From Kocuria turfanensis (lineage in GTDB: Bacteria > Actinomycetota > Actinomycetes > Actinomycetales > Micrococcaceae), in assembly GCF_001580365.1 (NCBI RefSeq), contig NZ_CP014480.1, positions 3,495,981 through 3,559,980 on the forward strand: DNA of 64,000 bases, in the 5' to 3' direction. The notes beneath the pieces are model-generated. The model saw only the letters and a program-made list of their open reading frames with translations. It made no database searches and was not told the DNA's origin. The position numbers and the translations under genes are program-made. How positions within the stretch are numbered: the first letter of the stretch is position 1; every line of letters starts with the position of its first letter. Positions 17,023 to 25,121 of this stretch are shown here, in pieces.

Positions 17023-18302
17023 GCCCCGACGACCTCTCCGGTGTGCTGCACGTAGGTGAGGTGGGCCCCCGAGTGGGAGGTCTTCTCCCAGCGGAAGTCC
17101 CTGCGGTAGAACTTGACCAGCGCGCGGACGGCGGCGAAGGCCAGCACCAGCTGGTAGAAGGGGGTGCTGACCACGAGGCGCACGTAGTCGTAGGCGCTGA
17201 CCCGGAAGTGGTGGTCGCGGCCGAACTCGTGGAGCATGCACACGTCGAAGGCGATGGTGGCGAGCGTCGGGATCAGGGGCAGGAACGCGATGAGGGTCAC
17301 GGCCATCGGGAAGTCGCCCCACACCGCGACGATGATGGCGATGGGGATCACCAGCCCGGCGAAGGCCATGAAGTGCTGCTGCATCAGTGTCCACCAGGCC
17401 AGCGCACGGCGGCGGCGGGTGGGCAGCTGCTTCCAGTCGCCCTTGGCGTACACCTGCATGAATCCCAGCGACCAGCGGGTGCGCTGCTTCACCAGGCCCT
17501 TGAGGCTGTCCGGGGTCTCCTCACGGGTGACGAGGTCCGGGGAGTAGGCGACGACGATCTGCCGGCCCAGGGTGGAGAGCCGCACCCCGAGGTCGCAGTC
17601 CTCCGCGAGGCAGTCGGTGTCCCAGCCGCCGACCTGGTTGAGGAGGTGCCGCTTGATGAACACGGTGTTGCCGCCCAGCGGGATGAACCCCTTGTTGGCG
17701 TGGGCGTGCAGGCGGGAGCGGAACCAGGTGAAGTACTCCAGGCAGTTGCGCAGGGAGTACCAGGTGTCCTTGAAGTTGATGAGCTGGACGGCGCCCTGGA
17801 CGACGTCCGCATTGCGGCCCACGAAGCAGCTGTCGATGTTGCGCAGCAGGTCCGGGGCGGCGATGGACTCGGCGTCGAACACACCCACGATGTCGTTGCG
17901 GCACATCATCAGTGCCGCGTTGAGCTGGAGGGGCTTGTTCTTCACGGCGCTGCCCTCCACGCTCACCCGGACGCTGTCCGGGTGCTCCGCGGCGAGACGC
18001 TGGGCGATGGCCACGGTCCCCGGGTCGTCGTGACCCACGGAGATGATCACCTCGACAGCCCGGTGCGTCTGGTTCAGCAGCGCCCCCAGCGTCGCCCGCA
18101 TCACGGGCTCCTCCTCGTGGCGGCACGGCATGATCAGCGAGAAGGAGTGCTGCTCCTCGCCCAGCACACCGCCGTAGAAGGTGCGCTCCTGCGTCTTGGG
18201 ATCCCACCAGGCGTAGGTGTTGAGGTACAGCGTGGACGTGGCAATCGCGAAAAGCACGAGCGCGATCATCACGACCAGTAAGGACAGCAGGACAGCAAGC
18301 AT
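17019..18302 (-). CDS. Processive-type GT2 glycosyltransferase (cellulose/hyaluronan synthase-like), module 1
   Basis: The product (427 residues) has an N-terminal membrane helix (LLSLLVVMIALVLFAIAT), a cytoplasmic GT-A domain and two to three C-terminal helices. The processive GT2 signatures are present in order: MPCRHEEE, KNKPLQLNAAL, the DxD-like VFDAES at about 140, LAEDCDLGVRL (general base region), and QRTRW (Q-x-x-R-W) at about 262. This favours a polymerase over a single-sugar transferase, but it is shorter than CslA/BcsA. The start codon follows CCGGGGGGAGAG. It heads a four-gene leftward operon with overlapping junctions. The polymer type is unknown; GH6 and GlxA-like neighbours favour a beta-glucan. 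Confidence 0.88.
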   Translation of the reverse strand: MLAVLLSLLVVMIALVLFAIATSTLYLNTYAWWDPKTQERTFYGGVLGEEQHSFSLIMPCRHEEEPVMRATLGALLNQTHRAVEVIISVGHDDPGTVAIAQRLAAEHPDSVRVSVEGSAVKNKPLQLNAALMMCRNDIVGVFDAESIAAPDLLRNIDSCFVGRNADVVQGAVQLINFKDTWYSLRNCLEYFTWFRSRLHAHANKGFIPLGGNTVFIKRHLLNQVGGWDTDCLAEDCDLGVRLSTLGRQIVVAYSPDLVTREETPDSLKGLVKQRTRWSLGFMQVYAKGDWKQLPTRRRRALAWWTLMQQHFMAFAGLVIPIAIIVAVWGDFPMAVTLIAFLPLIPTLATIAFDVCMLHEFGRDHHFRVSAYDYVRLVVSTPFYQLVLAFAAVRALVKFYRRDFRWEKTSHSGAHLTYVQHTGEVVGA

Positions 18303-19008
18303 GGTTCTCTCCCCCCGGAGGTGCTGATGACATGAATGATCTGGGGAGGGCCGCGCTGCAGCCCTCCGGAGGTCGCCGGTCGGCGACCCTCAGGACTCGT
18401 GCGCGGATTCCCCCGAACCCGGGACGCGCGAGCTGATGGAGCGGTTCACGGCAACGGACGAGGCGGCACCCGGAGTGCGGTTCCTCGTCCGATCGATCGA
18501 TGCATGCACAGCAACTCCCCCTGAGTGACGGATCGACCGCCGCATCGCCCCGTCGGCTCACGACGTGGACTCGGTGGTCACGTCGCGAAGCTCCGGCGCT
18601 GACGGCGCGGTGCGCCGCCATGCCGAGCCACCGCGCCGGGCAATGCTGTCGATGTCCCGATTCGCCGCCGGCGCGTTCTGCGCGCCGTTCCCCCGACGAT
18701 CCGGTGAACCCAGGTTCTCAAGGAGATCGGTCGATTGCTAATCAAAGCGTTCGCACATATCTGGGGCACCCTGTGAAAAAGCATGCGTTCGTGGCCCTGT
18801 CGGCGTGCGGAAAAACGCGTTATTGCCATAGTGAATGGTTGCTTTAGCCATCGGGCGTGTGGGCCGATCGGGGGATGGCATCGGCAACGACGTCCCCAGA
18901 ACAGGGCACAGTTTTTCTCGGTCCACGGAGCTTTCGTGACCGTGTGTTGCATTCGCCAACCGAGCGGCCGCGAATCTGCGTTCTCCGTGCCTTCGAGCTC
19001 CTCCCGGG
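18303..19008. promoter_or_regulatory. Intergenic/leader region upstream of the module 1 GT2
   Basis: No convincing full gene is seen. On the minus strand a short ORF (GTG at 18509, stop at 18390, 39 codons) follows the purine-rich TCAGGGGGA at ideal spacing and starts VHASI. Its start region is shared with the leaders of the other two GT2 genes. The A+T-richer stretch 18720-18860, including TGTGAAAAAGC at 18772-18782, probably holds the promoter; no single -10/-35 pair stands out. I see no clear terminator for the GH6 gene ending at 19009. Confidence 0.4.
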
Positions 19009-20271
19009 TCAGCGCCGCAGCGGCGGGTCCGCGTTCTCGACCAGATCCAGCGCCTGCTCGGGGAACCAGGCTCCGGCCGGCGGTGCGACCCTGCCCCACG
19101 CGGGATCGGGCACTTCCGAGCCCCGCCCGCGATGGCACTCGCCGTCGGACTCCCCGGGGATCTTGACCCACAGGAAGGCGTCGGCCAGCTCGTGGCCCGT
19201 GTCCGTCGAGGGCGGCGAGCCCAGTCCCCGCCCCGGAGGATTGCACCACGGCTGCGGGTCCGGGAAGGACTGCTCCGGCGTCCAGGGGCCCTGCCCGTTG
19301 CGGCTGGTGTCGACCACGAAGCGGGCGAGGTCCCCGGGACCCGAAGGGCCGTTCCGCGCGCTGTCGACGTGCTCGGCGTACCAGGCGTCCGTCCGTCCCC
19401 AGGTGGACACGTCGTCCGCGGTGGCGGGGTAGTACTGGCTCCCGCACCCGGCGAAGTCACCCGGGTCGACGGCGGTGCCGTAGTGGATGCACTTCGAGAT
19501 CCAGGTCCCGTACCTGAGCTGCTTCTCGGTGGTCTCGAAGTTGGAGACGTTCAGGGCGAAGCCGTCGGCGCGCTCCACACCGGCCCGCACGAGCCTGTCC
19601 GCGGCGTCGCCGACGGCGAGCCAGCCGCTGTTGGTCCCGTCGAGGTACACGCGGGTGTCCGGCAGGGTCGTGAGGGCGTCCACGGCGTAGGAGAGCATCT
19701 CGAACCGGTCCTCCGCCGCCGTCGCGGGATCGGCCCCGGCGGGCCGACACGCATCCGGTTCGCCGTGGGCACCGGTGTACCAGGGGATGAGACCCAGGCT
19801 GTCCGGCTCCAGGACCACCACGGCCTCGCCCCGGATGCCCTCGGCGAAGCCGTCGATCCAGGCCTTGTACTCCGCCACGCCGGAGGAACCTCCGGACGAG
19901 TACTGGGAGCAGTCCCGGAACGGCAGGTTGTAGGCGACCAGCACCGGTGGCAGGTCCGTGCTCTGCGCGCGTTCCATCGCCCGGCGGACCTGCTGCCGCA
20001 CCTGCCCGGGCGTGCCCGTGGTCATCCACTCCGCCTGCGGGGTCGACGCCAGCGCGCGCAGGGCCTCCGCAGATGCGTGGTCGCCGGAGGCCTCGAGCTG
20101 GGCCGACTGCCGCAGCGCCTCCTGCACGTGGCTCGGCCGGTCGTCGCGCAGTCCCATGCCACTCAGGATGCCCGCCTCCGCTGGGAGAACGGCGAGGCCG
20201 AGCGCAACAGCAAGCACTGCGGCCGAGGCGACTCTCGCCCGTGGCCGGGGAAAGGACGGTCGTCCGAGCAT
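19009..20271 (-). CDS. Secreted GH6 cellulase (endoglucanase/cellobiohydrolase family)
   Basis: This 420-residue protein has a signal peptide (ASAAVLAVALGLAVLPAEA) and one GH6 catalytic domain without a carbohydrate-binding module. Family marks are PVLVAYNLPFRDCSQYSSGG, VVVLEPDSLGLIP with the catalytic Asp, YLDGTNSGWL, ALNVSNFETT, FVVDTSRNGQGP and the signature FLWVKIPGESDGEC near the C-terminus. It should cut beta-1,4-glucan outside the cell. It lies downstream of a GT39 gene in module 2, like the hydrolase in module 3. In Streptomyces the GH6 protein CslZ is linked to the GT2 CslA, so a role in trimming or releasing the island's own glycan is more likely than plant cellulose use. The start follows a purine-rich stretch at about 20280. 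Confidence 0.93.
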   Translation of the reverse strand: MLGRPSFPRPRARVASAAVLAVALGLAVLPAEAGILSGMGLRDDRPSHVQEALRQSAQLEASGDHASAEALRALASTPQAEWMTTGTPGQVRQQVRRAMERAQSTDLPPVLVAYNLPFRDCSQYSSGGSSGVAEYKAWIDGFAEGIRGEAVVVLEPDSLGLIPWYTGAHGEPDACRPAGADPATAAEDRFEMLSYAVDALTTLPDTRVYLDGTNSGWLAVGDAADRLVRAGVERADGFALNVSNFETTEKQLRYGTWISKCIHYGTAVDPGDFAGCGSQYYPATADDVSTWGRTDAWYAEHVDSARNGPSGPGDLARFVVDTSRNGQGPWTPEQSFPDPQPWCNPPGRGLGSPPSTDTGHELADAFLWVKIPGESDGECHRGRGSEVPDPAWGRVAPPAGAWFPEQALDLVENADPPLRR

Positions 20272-20514
20272 GGGGGGTTCCTCTGAGGTGACGGGGCGTG
20301 GGGGCGCACCGGGGGCAGCAGACCGATTGCGGATCGATCAGGAGCCCCTGCCACAGTGTGGATGGCAGCACTTCGGGGAAGCAATGGACAAAGGTCTCGA
20401 AATTCGCTTCCACGACAGGGCGACGGGTCCGGCCGTGCAGCGCTCGTCCGGCGGGGAGCCGACGCCCGCACCGTCTGTCCGTCGTCGTAGCGCCGGTCCT
20501 CCGGGCCCCTGCCC

Positions 20515-22161
20515 TCAGTCCCGTTGGACGTGGTGCACGCTCCACTCGCCGACGGTGTGCACCGGCACGGAGTGGTCCAGGGCTTGGCGGACCGTGCCGA
20601 GGTCGAGGCCGTCGATGGTCTCGTCCGTGGAGGGTCCCACGACGACCCACTCGATCTCTTTCCAGCCGCCCGGGTGCTCGACCAGGAACTGGGGATCCAG
20701 GTCCGCCTTCTCGGTGGCCACCACGGACCACGGGTCGTTCCTGCCGTCGGTGGCGATCAGGTCCTGCCACATGACGTAGGGCACCAGAACGGTGTCCTCC
20801 TTCGGGACGTTGCCCTGGACCCACTCCAGCGCGGAGGCCCAGTCGGTGTTGACCTGCCGGGTGAGCAGGCGCCGGTCCTGCTCGAACCACTGCGTATGTG
20901 CCACCGGCAGGAGCCCGACGACGATGCACGCCACGCCCGCTCTCCGAGCCCAGACCTGCCCCTGCGCGGCAAGTGTCGCCGTGTACTTCTCCAACCGCTC
21001 CCACAGCGTCTCGAGCCCGGCGCCGACGGCCAGGGCCAGGAAGGGCAGCGCCCCGATGATGTACATGCCGGGGAGGTAACCCTGACCGACGACCACGGGG
21101 ACGGCGAAGGTCGCAAGGGCCACCGGGATCCAGACCGTCCGGCGCTGCAGCAGGCACACGATTCCCGCCACCACACCGGCGGTGATGAGGTACTGGTCGT
21201 AGTACAGCCAGCTCTGCAGCCGCTCGGCACGAACGGAAGCCGGGTCCCACAGGGATCCGGATCCTGCTCGGCTCAGGAACTGGAACACGAAGGCGTCCTG
21301 CAAGGACACGTGATCCGAACGGGACCACAGCTCGCCCGAGAGGATGGCCATGAGCGGATAGAAGTTGAGGACCGTACCGCCCACCACCAGGAATCCCATG
21401 ACGGAGAAGGCCCGGTTGGACCACGTGGGCCTGTTCAGCAGGGCGACCAGCAACGCCGGTCCGAAGACGGCCAGCGTTTCCTTGGACAGCACGGCGACGG
21501 CGAAGAAGGCACCGGCCCAGATGTGGTGCCACAGGGCTGCCCGGGGGGACATCACCATCCAGAAGGCCAGCAGCAGCCACGGCACCCCGATGTTGTCCAG
21601 GAAGATCTGACGACCGTAGACCAGCGAGAGCGGGGAGAGGACGAACAGGACCACGGCCAGCACCGCAAACGGGCGACGGAGCTCCAGCCGGCGGGCGATC
21701 AGGTAGATCAGCAGCGCGGTGGCCACGAAGAAGGGGACCATGGCATACCGGGTGGCGCCGATCACGGTGCCGTCACCGACACCCAGCAGCTGCGGGATCC
21801 ACGCCAGGGCTCCCAGCTGGATCCAGCCCACGGGCGGATGGTCGTACCGGTAGGTGTACGGAGCGAGACGGCCCTCGAGCACGCTGAACGCCTGGGCGGT
21901 GTAGGTTCCCTCGTCGTCCATGTAGATGGCCGCGCCGTTGAGGTTCCACACGCCCAGCACCACCGCGGTGATCCCCAGGGCGACGAGCGCCACCCGGTCG
22001 TACCACTGCTCGGAACGGCCGTGCAGGAACCAGGACGGACCCTGCCCGGCGCTGCCTCCCCGTGCAGGAGCCGATCGGGACGTCGGCGCGGATCGGATAC
22101 GCCGTGCGGGGGACGTGGGCCGTTCCGACGGTGCCTTCGTGGGCGCCAGGGTGGGGTTCAT
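20515..22161 (-). CDS. GT39 membrane glycosyltransferase, module 2, mosaic type I/type II
   Basis: The 548-residue paralog has the same GT-C layout: IYMDDEGTYTAQAFSVLEG, YRYDHPPVGWIQLG, GRQIFLDNIGVPWLLLAFW and a C-terminal domain with HPGGWKEIEWVVVGP (type II, like the copy at 12554). The N-terminus is different: it begins MNPTLAPTKAP and has EQWYDRVALVALG, resembling the type I copies at 23514 (MNAVIAPEEAL) and 30744 (MNTITAPLRAP). The 40 bases before its ATG resemble the 3' end of a GT2 gene. It therefore looks like a recombinant: type I start joined to a type II body. It appears intact and expressible. The function is as for the other GT39 copies. Confidence 0.85.
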   Translation of the reverse strand: MNPTLAPTKAPSERPTSPARRIRSAPTSRSAPARGGSAGQGPSWFLHGRSEQWYDRVALVALGITAVVLGVWNLNGAAIYMDDEGTYTAQAFSVLEGRLAPYTYRYDHPPVGWIQLGALAWIPQLLGVGDGTVIGATRYAMVPFFVATALLIYLIARRLELRRPFAVLAVVLFVLSPLSLVYGRQIFLDNIGVPWLLLAFWMVMSPRAALWHHIWAGAFFAVAVLSKETLAVFGPALLVALLNRPTWSNRAFSVMGFLVVGGTVLNFYPLMAILSGELWSRSDHVSLQDAFVFQFLSRAGSGSLWDPASVRAERLQSWLYYDQYLITAGVVAGIVCLLQRRTVWIPVALATFAVPVVVGQGYLPGMYIIGALPFLALAVGAGLETLWERLEKYTATLAAQGQVWARRAGVACIVVGLLPVAHTQWFEQDRRLLTRQVNTDWASALEWVQGNVPKEDTVLVPYVMWQDLIATDGRNDPWSVVATEKADLDPQFLVEHPGGWKEIEWVVVGPSTDETIDGLDLGTVRQALDHSVPVHTVGEWSVHHVQRD

Positions 22162-22170
22162 GCTCGGGGA

Positions 22171-22208
22171 CCAGCTTTCCGGCTTGCTGTATCAGAGGTC
22201 AGGTGCGC
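22171..22208 (-). pseudogene. Scar of a GT2 3' end upstream of the module 2 type II GT39
   Basis: On the minus strand, GCGCACCTG, about 18 diverged bases, then CCGGAAAGCTGG and, ten bases on, ATGAAC match the last about 40 bases of the GT2 genes at 25118 and 32339 together with the following GT39 start. The reading frame is broken. No GT2 body is present, so this is a deletion remnant. Confidence 0.7.
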
Positions 22209-22276
22209 TCCTGGCGGGGGTTCTCCCCGCAGGACGTCCTGCGCCGGAGGCGGACCGGCGCGGGCGGCAGCGGGCC

Positions 22277-23443
22277 CTAGGCCGGAGGCAGGCCTACCGG
22301 CTGGCGCCTGAAGACGCCGATCAGTCCGGTCACCGGCCGTTGGACGGCATCGGCGCCGACCACCGTGGCCGGGGGCGCCGTACCGTACACCACTCGCGAG
22401 TGGTAGAGGTACCGGAGCAGGAAAGCGGCCACGAGGGTCCCGGCCTGTGCGGTCAGACTCCCCACCCCCGCGAACTCCACCAGTACCCAGAGCAGCGGGA
22501 GGCGTGCTGCCGCGTCGACGTTGTTGAAGCTGAAGGACTGCAGGAACCGGCGACGCAGCGGATGGGCGGTGGCCCGGTCCGCCTGGAAGACCATGCGCTC
22601 CTGCATCAGGAAGTTGGTCAGGATGGTGGTTTCCGCCGCGATCACGGCCGCGAGGACGTAGTGGACCCCCAGCATGATGAGCACGCCCATGATGAGGAGG
22701 TTGAGCACCGCCCCGAGGCCGCCCACCACACCGAAACTGGCGATTCGGCCGAAACGCAGACCGGCCAGCTGACGGATGAAGCGCACGCCCTCCTTGAACG
22801 ACGCCTTCGACTCACCGGCGAATCGCTCACCGAAGACGAAGGGCACCTCGGCCACCCGGAGCCGGTGCCGGGCGAGCATCTCCAGCAGGATCTTGAAGCC
22901 CGTGGGCTTGAGCCGCTCGACCTCGACGGCCGAACGCCGGAAGCCGAAGAAGCCGGTCATGGGGTCGCTGCAGTCCTTCAGCCGGACGGGGAAGAGGCTC
23001 CGGCTCACCAGGGTGGAGCTGGAGGAGACGAGCCTCCGCACCCCGTTGGCCAGTCCGCCGGCGCTGCCCCCGTTGCCGCAGTATCTCGAGGCGACGACCA
23101 CATCGGCGGCGGCGTCGCGCAGGCGCGCCAGGATCGCAGGGATCAGTTCCGGCGGGTGCTGGAGATCCCCGTCCATGACCAGGCAGTACACGGCCCTGCT
23201 GGAGCGGACGCCTTCGATCACCGCGCCGCCCAGGCCACCCACCGGGACGTCGCGGTGGATCAGGCGCACCGGGACGGCACTGCGGGACGCCGTCTCCCGG
23301 ATGACGTCTGGGGTGTGGTCCCGGGAGTCGTCCACGAACACGATCTCCGCGTTGATCCCCGTGCAGGCCGCTTCGGCCCGGCGGACGAGTTCGGCGACGT
23401 TCGGTGCCTCGTTGTAGGTGGGCACGATGACAGACAGTTCCAT
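22277..23443 (-). CDS. DPM1-like glycosyltransferase fused to GtrA domain, module 2
   Basis: A 388-residue close paralog of the module 1 fusion. The DPM1-like half has SVIVPTYNEAPNVAELVRR, VFVDDSRDHTPDVIRE, MDGDLQHPPELIP and GFFGFRRSAVEVERLKPTGF. The GtrA half (from about 228) has FGVVGGLGAVLNLLIMGVL, AETTILTNFLMQERMVF, FNNVDAAARLPLLWVLVEF and FLLRYLYHSRVVY. The C-terminal tail after VVY differs from the module 1 copy. The ATG at 23443 is where homology starts; the longer frame to 23593 covers the intergenic gap. It is predicted to synthesise and flip a polyprenyl-phosphate sugar for the flanking GT39 enzymes. Confidence 0.9.
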   Translation of the reverse strand: MELSVIVPTYNEAPNVAELVRRAEAACTGINAEIVFVDDSRDHTPDVIRETASRSAVPVRLIHRDVPVGGLGGAVIEGVRSSRAVYCLVMDGDLQHPPELIPAILARLRDAAADVVVASRYCGNGGSAGGLANGVRRLVSSSSTLVSRSLFPVRLKDCSDPMTGFFGFRRSAVEVERLKPTGFKILLEMLARHRLRVAEVPFVFGERFAGESKASFKEGVRFIRQLAGLRFGRIASFGVVGGLGAVLNLLIMGVLIMLGVHYVLAAVIAAETTILTNFLMQERMVFQADRATAHPLRRRFLQSFSFNNVDAAARLPLLWVLVEFAGVGSLTAQAGTLVAAFLLRYLYHSRVVYGTAPPATVVGADAVQRPVTGLIGVFRRQPVGLPPA

Positions 23444-23513
23444 GGTGGTCTTCCCCTCTGATGTTGCCGCCGCTGCCGAGCGGGTGAGCACTTCCTGGCT
23501 CTGGTTGCCGGAC

Positions 23514-25121
23514 CTATTCGCGCTGGACGCGGTGCACGCTCCAGCTACCGATGGTCTGCACGGTCTCGGAGTTGTCCAGGGCCTGGCCGGCAATGGTCAG
23601 GCCGAGGCTCTCGATGGTCTCGTCCGTGTTCGGGCCCACGACCACCCAGTCGATCGCGGCCGCGCCCTCCGGATGTTCGCTCAGGAACTCGGGGTCCAGA
23701 TCGGCCTTCTCGGTGGGGACCACGGTCCAGGGGTCCTCCCTGCCGTGGGAGCTGAGGTCCTGCCACATGACGTAGGGCACCAGGATGGTGTCGTCCTCGG
23801 GCACGTTGTCCTGGACCCATGCCAGCGCCGTGGCCCACTCCGCATTGGCTTCCTGTGTCAGCTGGGCCCGGCCCGGTCCGAACCACTGGAGGCTCGACAC
23901 CACGACGACGCCCAGTACTGCGCACGCCACGGCGTAGCCGTTGGTCCATGCCCGCTCCTTAGTGCCGAGCGTGGGCGTGTAGGCCTTCCACCAGCTCCAC
24001 AGGGTGTCGAACCCCACGCCGATGGCCAGGGCCAGGAAGGGAAGGACACCGATGATGAACATGGGGGGCAGGTACCCCGCACCGATCGCCACCGGTGCGA
24101 CGAAGGACGCCACGGCGACCGGGATCCAGACCGTCCCGCGCTGGAGCAGACAGAGCAGGCCGGCTGTCAGACCGGCCGCGATGAAGAACTGGTCGTAGTA
24201 CAACCAGCCGTTCACGAGCTCGGCCCGGTCGGACCCTGCTTCCCACAGCGAGCCGGATCCCGAGCGGGTCACGAACTGGTACACCAGCGCGTCCTGCAGG
24301 GACACGTGACCGGGTCCGGTCAGCAGCTCGCCGCGCAACAACGCCATGAGCGGGTAGAAGATGATCGCGATCCCGCCCACCACTACGAATCCCACGACGG
24401 AGAAGACGCGGTTGGCCCAGGCCGGCCGGTTGAGCAGGGCCACCACCAGCGCCGGTCCGAAGAGGACCAGGGTCTCGTTGGACAGCACCGCGACGGCGAA
24501 GAAGACCCCGGCACCGATGTGGTGCCAGAGGGCGGTGCGGGGGGACAACGCCATCCAGAAGCCCAGCAGCAGCCAGGGCATGCCGACGTTGTCCAGGTAG
24601 ACCTGGCGTCCGAACACCAGTGAGAGTGGGGAGAGGACGAAGAAGGCCACGGCCAGCGCCGCGAAGGGCACGCGGACGCCCAGCCGGCGCGCGACCAGGT
24701 AGACCAGCAGCGCGGTGGCCACGAAGAACGGGGCGATGGCGTAACGGGTGGCGCCGATGTAGGTGCCGTCGCCGAGACCCAGGACGTTCGGCAGCCAGGC
24801 CAGGGCTCCCAGCTGCATCCAGCCCAGGGGCGGATCCTCGTACCCGTAGGTGTAGGGGGCCAAGGTGCCCTCGTAGACGCTGAAGACCTGGGCGGTGTAG
24901 GTTCCTTCGTCGTCGCGGTATGCGGGGGCTGTGTTGAGGTTCCAGACGCTCAGCACCGCTGCGGCCGTCCCCAGCACCGCCAGGGCCACCCGGTCGTGCC
25001 ACTCGCTCGTCCGGTTGCGCAGCAATCCGCCCCACTGCTGGGGGACGTTCCTGCTTCCACGAGGAGAGGTCTGGGATCTCCGCGCCGGGAGTGCCTCTTC
25101 GGGCGCGATGACGGCGTTCAT
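23514..25121 (-). CDS. GT39 membrane glycosyltransferase, module 2, type I
   Basis: This 535-residue GT-C protein has AYRDDEGTYTAQVFSVYEG in the first outside loop, then YGYEDPPLGWMQLG, where Asp-Pro replaces the usual His-Pro of the paralogs. It also has GRQVYLDNVGMPWLLLGFW, AVLSNETLVLFGPALVVALL (Asn replacing the Lys of SKET seen elsewhere) and HPEGAAAIDWVVVGP (type I). These substitutions at otherwise conserved places could mean altered specificity or drift. The ATG overlaps the stop of the upstream GT2 gene. It is predicted to act with that GT2 at the outer membrane face. Confidence 0.87.
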   Translation of the reverse strand: MNAVIAPEEALPARRSQTSPRGSRNVPQQWGGLLRNRTSEWHDRVALAVLGTAAAVLSVWNLNTAPAYRDDEGTYTAQVFSVYEGTLAPYTYGYEDPPLGWMQLGALAWLPNVLGLGDGTYIGATRYAIAPFFVATALLVYLVARRLGVRVPFAALAVAFFVLSPLSLVFGRQVYLDNVGMPWLLLGFWMALSPRTALWHHIGAGVFFAVAVLSNETLVLFGPALVVALLNRPAWANRVFSVVGFVVVGGIAIIFYPLMALLRGELLTGPGHVSLQDALVYQFVTRSGSGSLWEAGSDRAELVNGWLYYDQFFIAAGLTAGLLCLLQRGTVWIPVAVASFVAPVAIGAGYLPPMFIIGVLPFLALAIGVGFDTLWSWWKAYTPTLGTKERAWTNGYAVACAVLGVVVVSSLQWFGPGRAQLTQEANAEWATALAWVQDNVPEDDTILVPYVMWQDLSSHGREDPWTVVPTEKADLDPEFLSEHPEGAAAIDWVVVGPNTDETIESLGLTIAGQALDNSETVQTIGSWSVHRVQRE

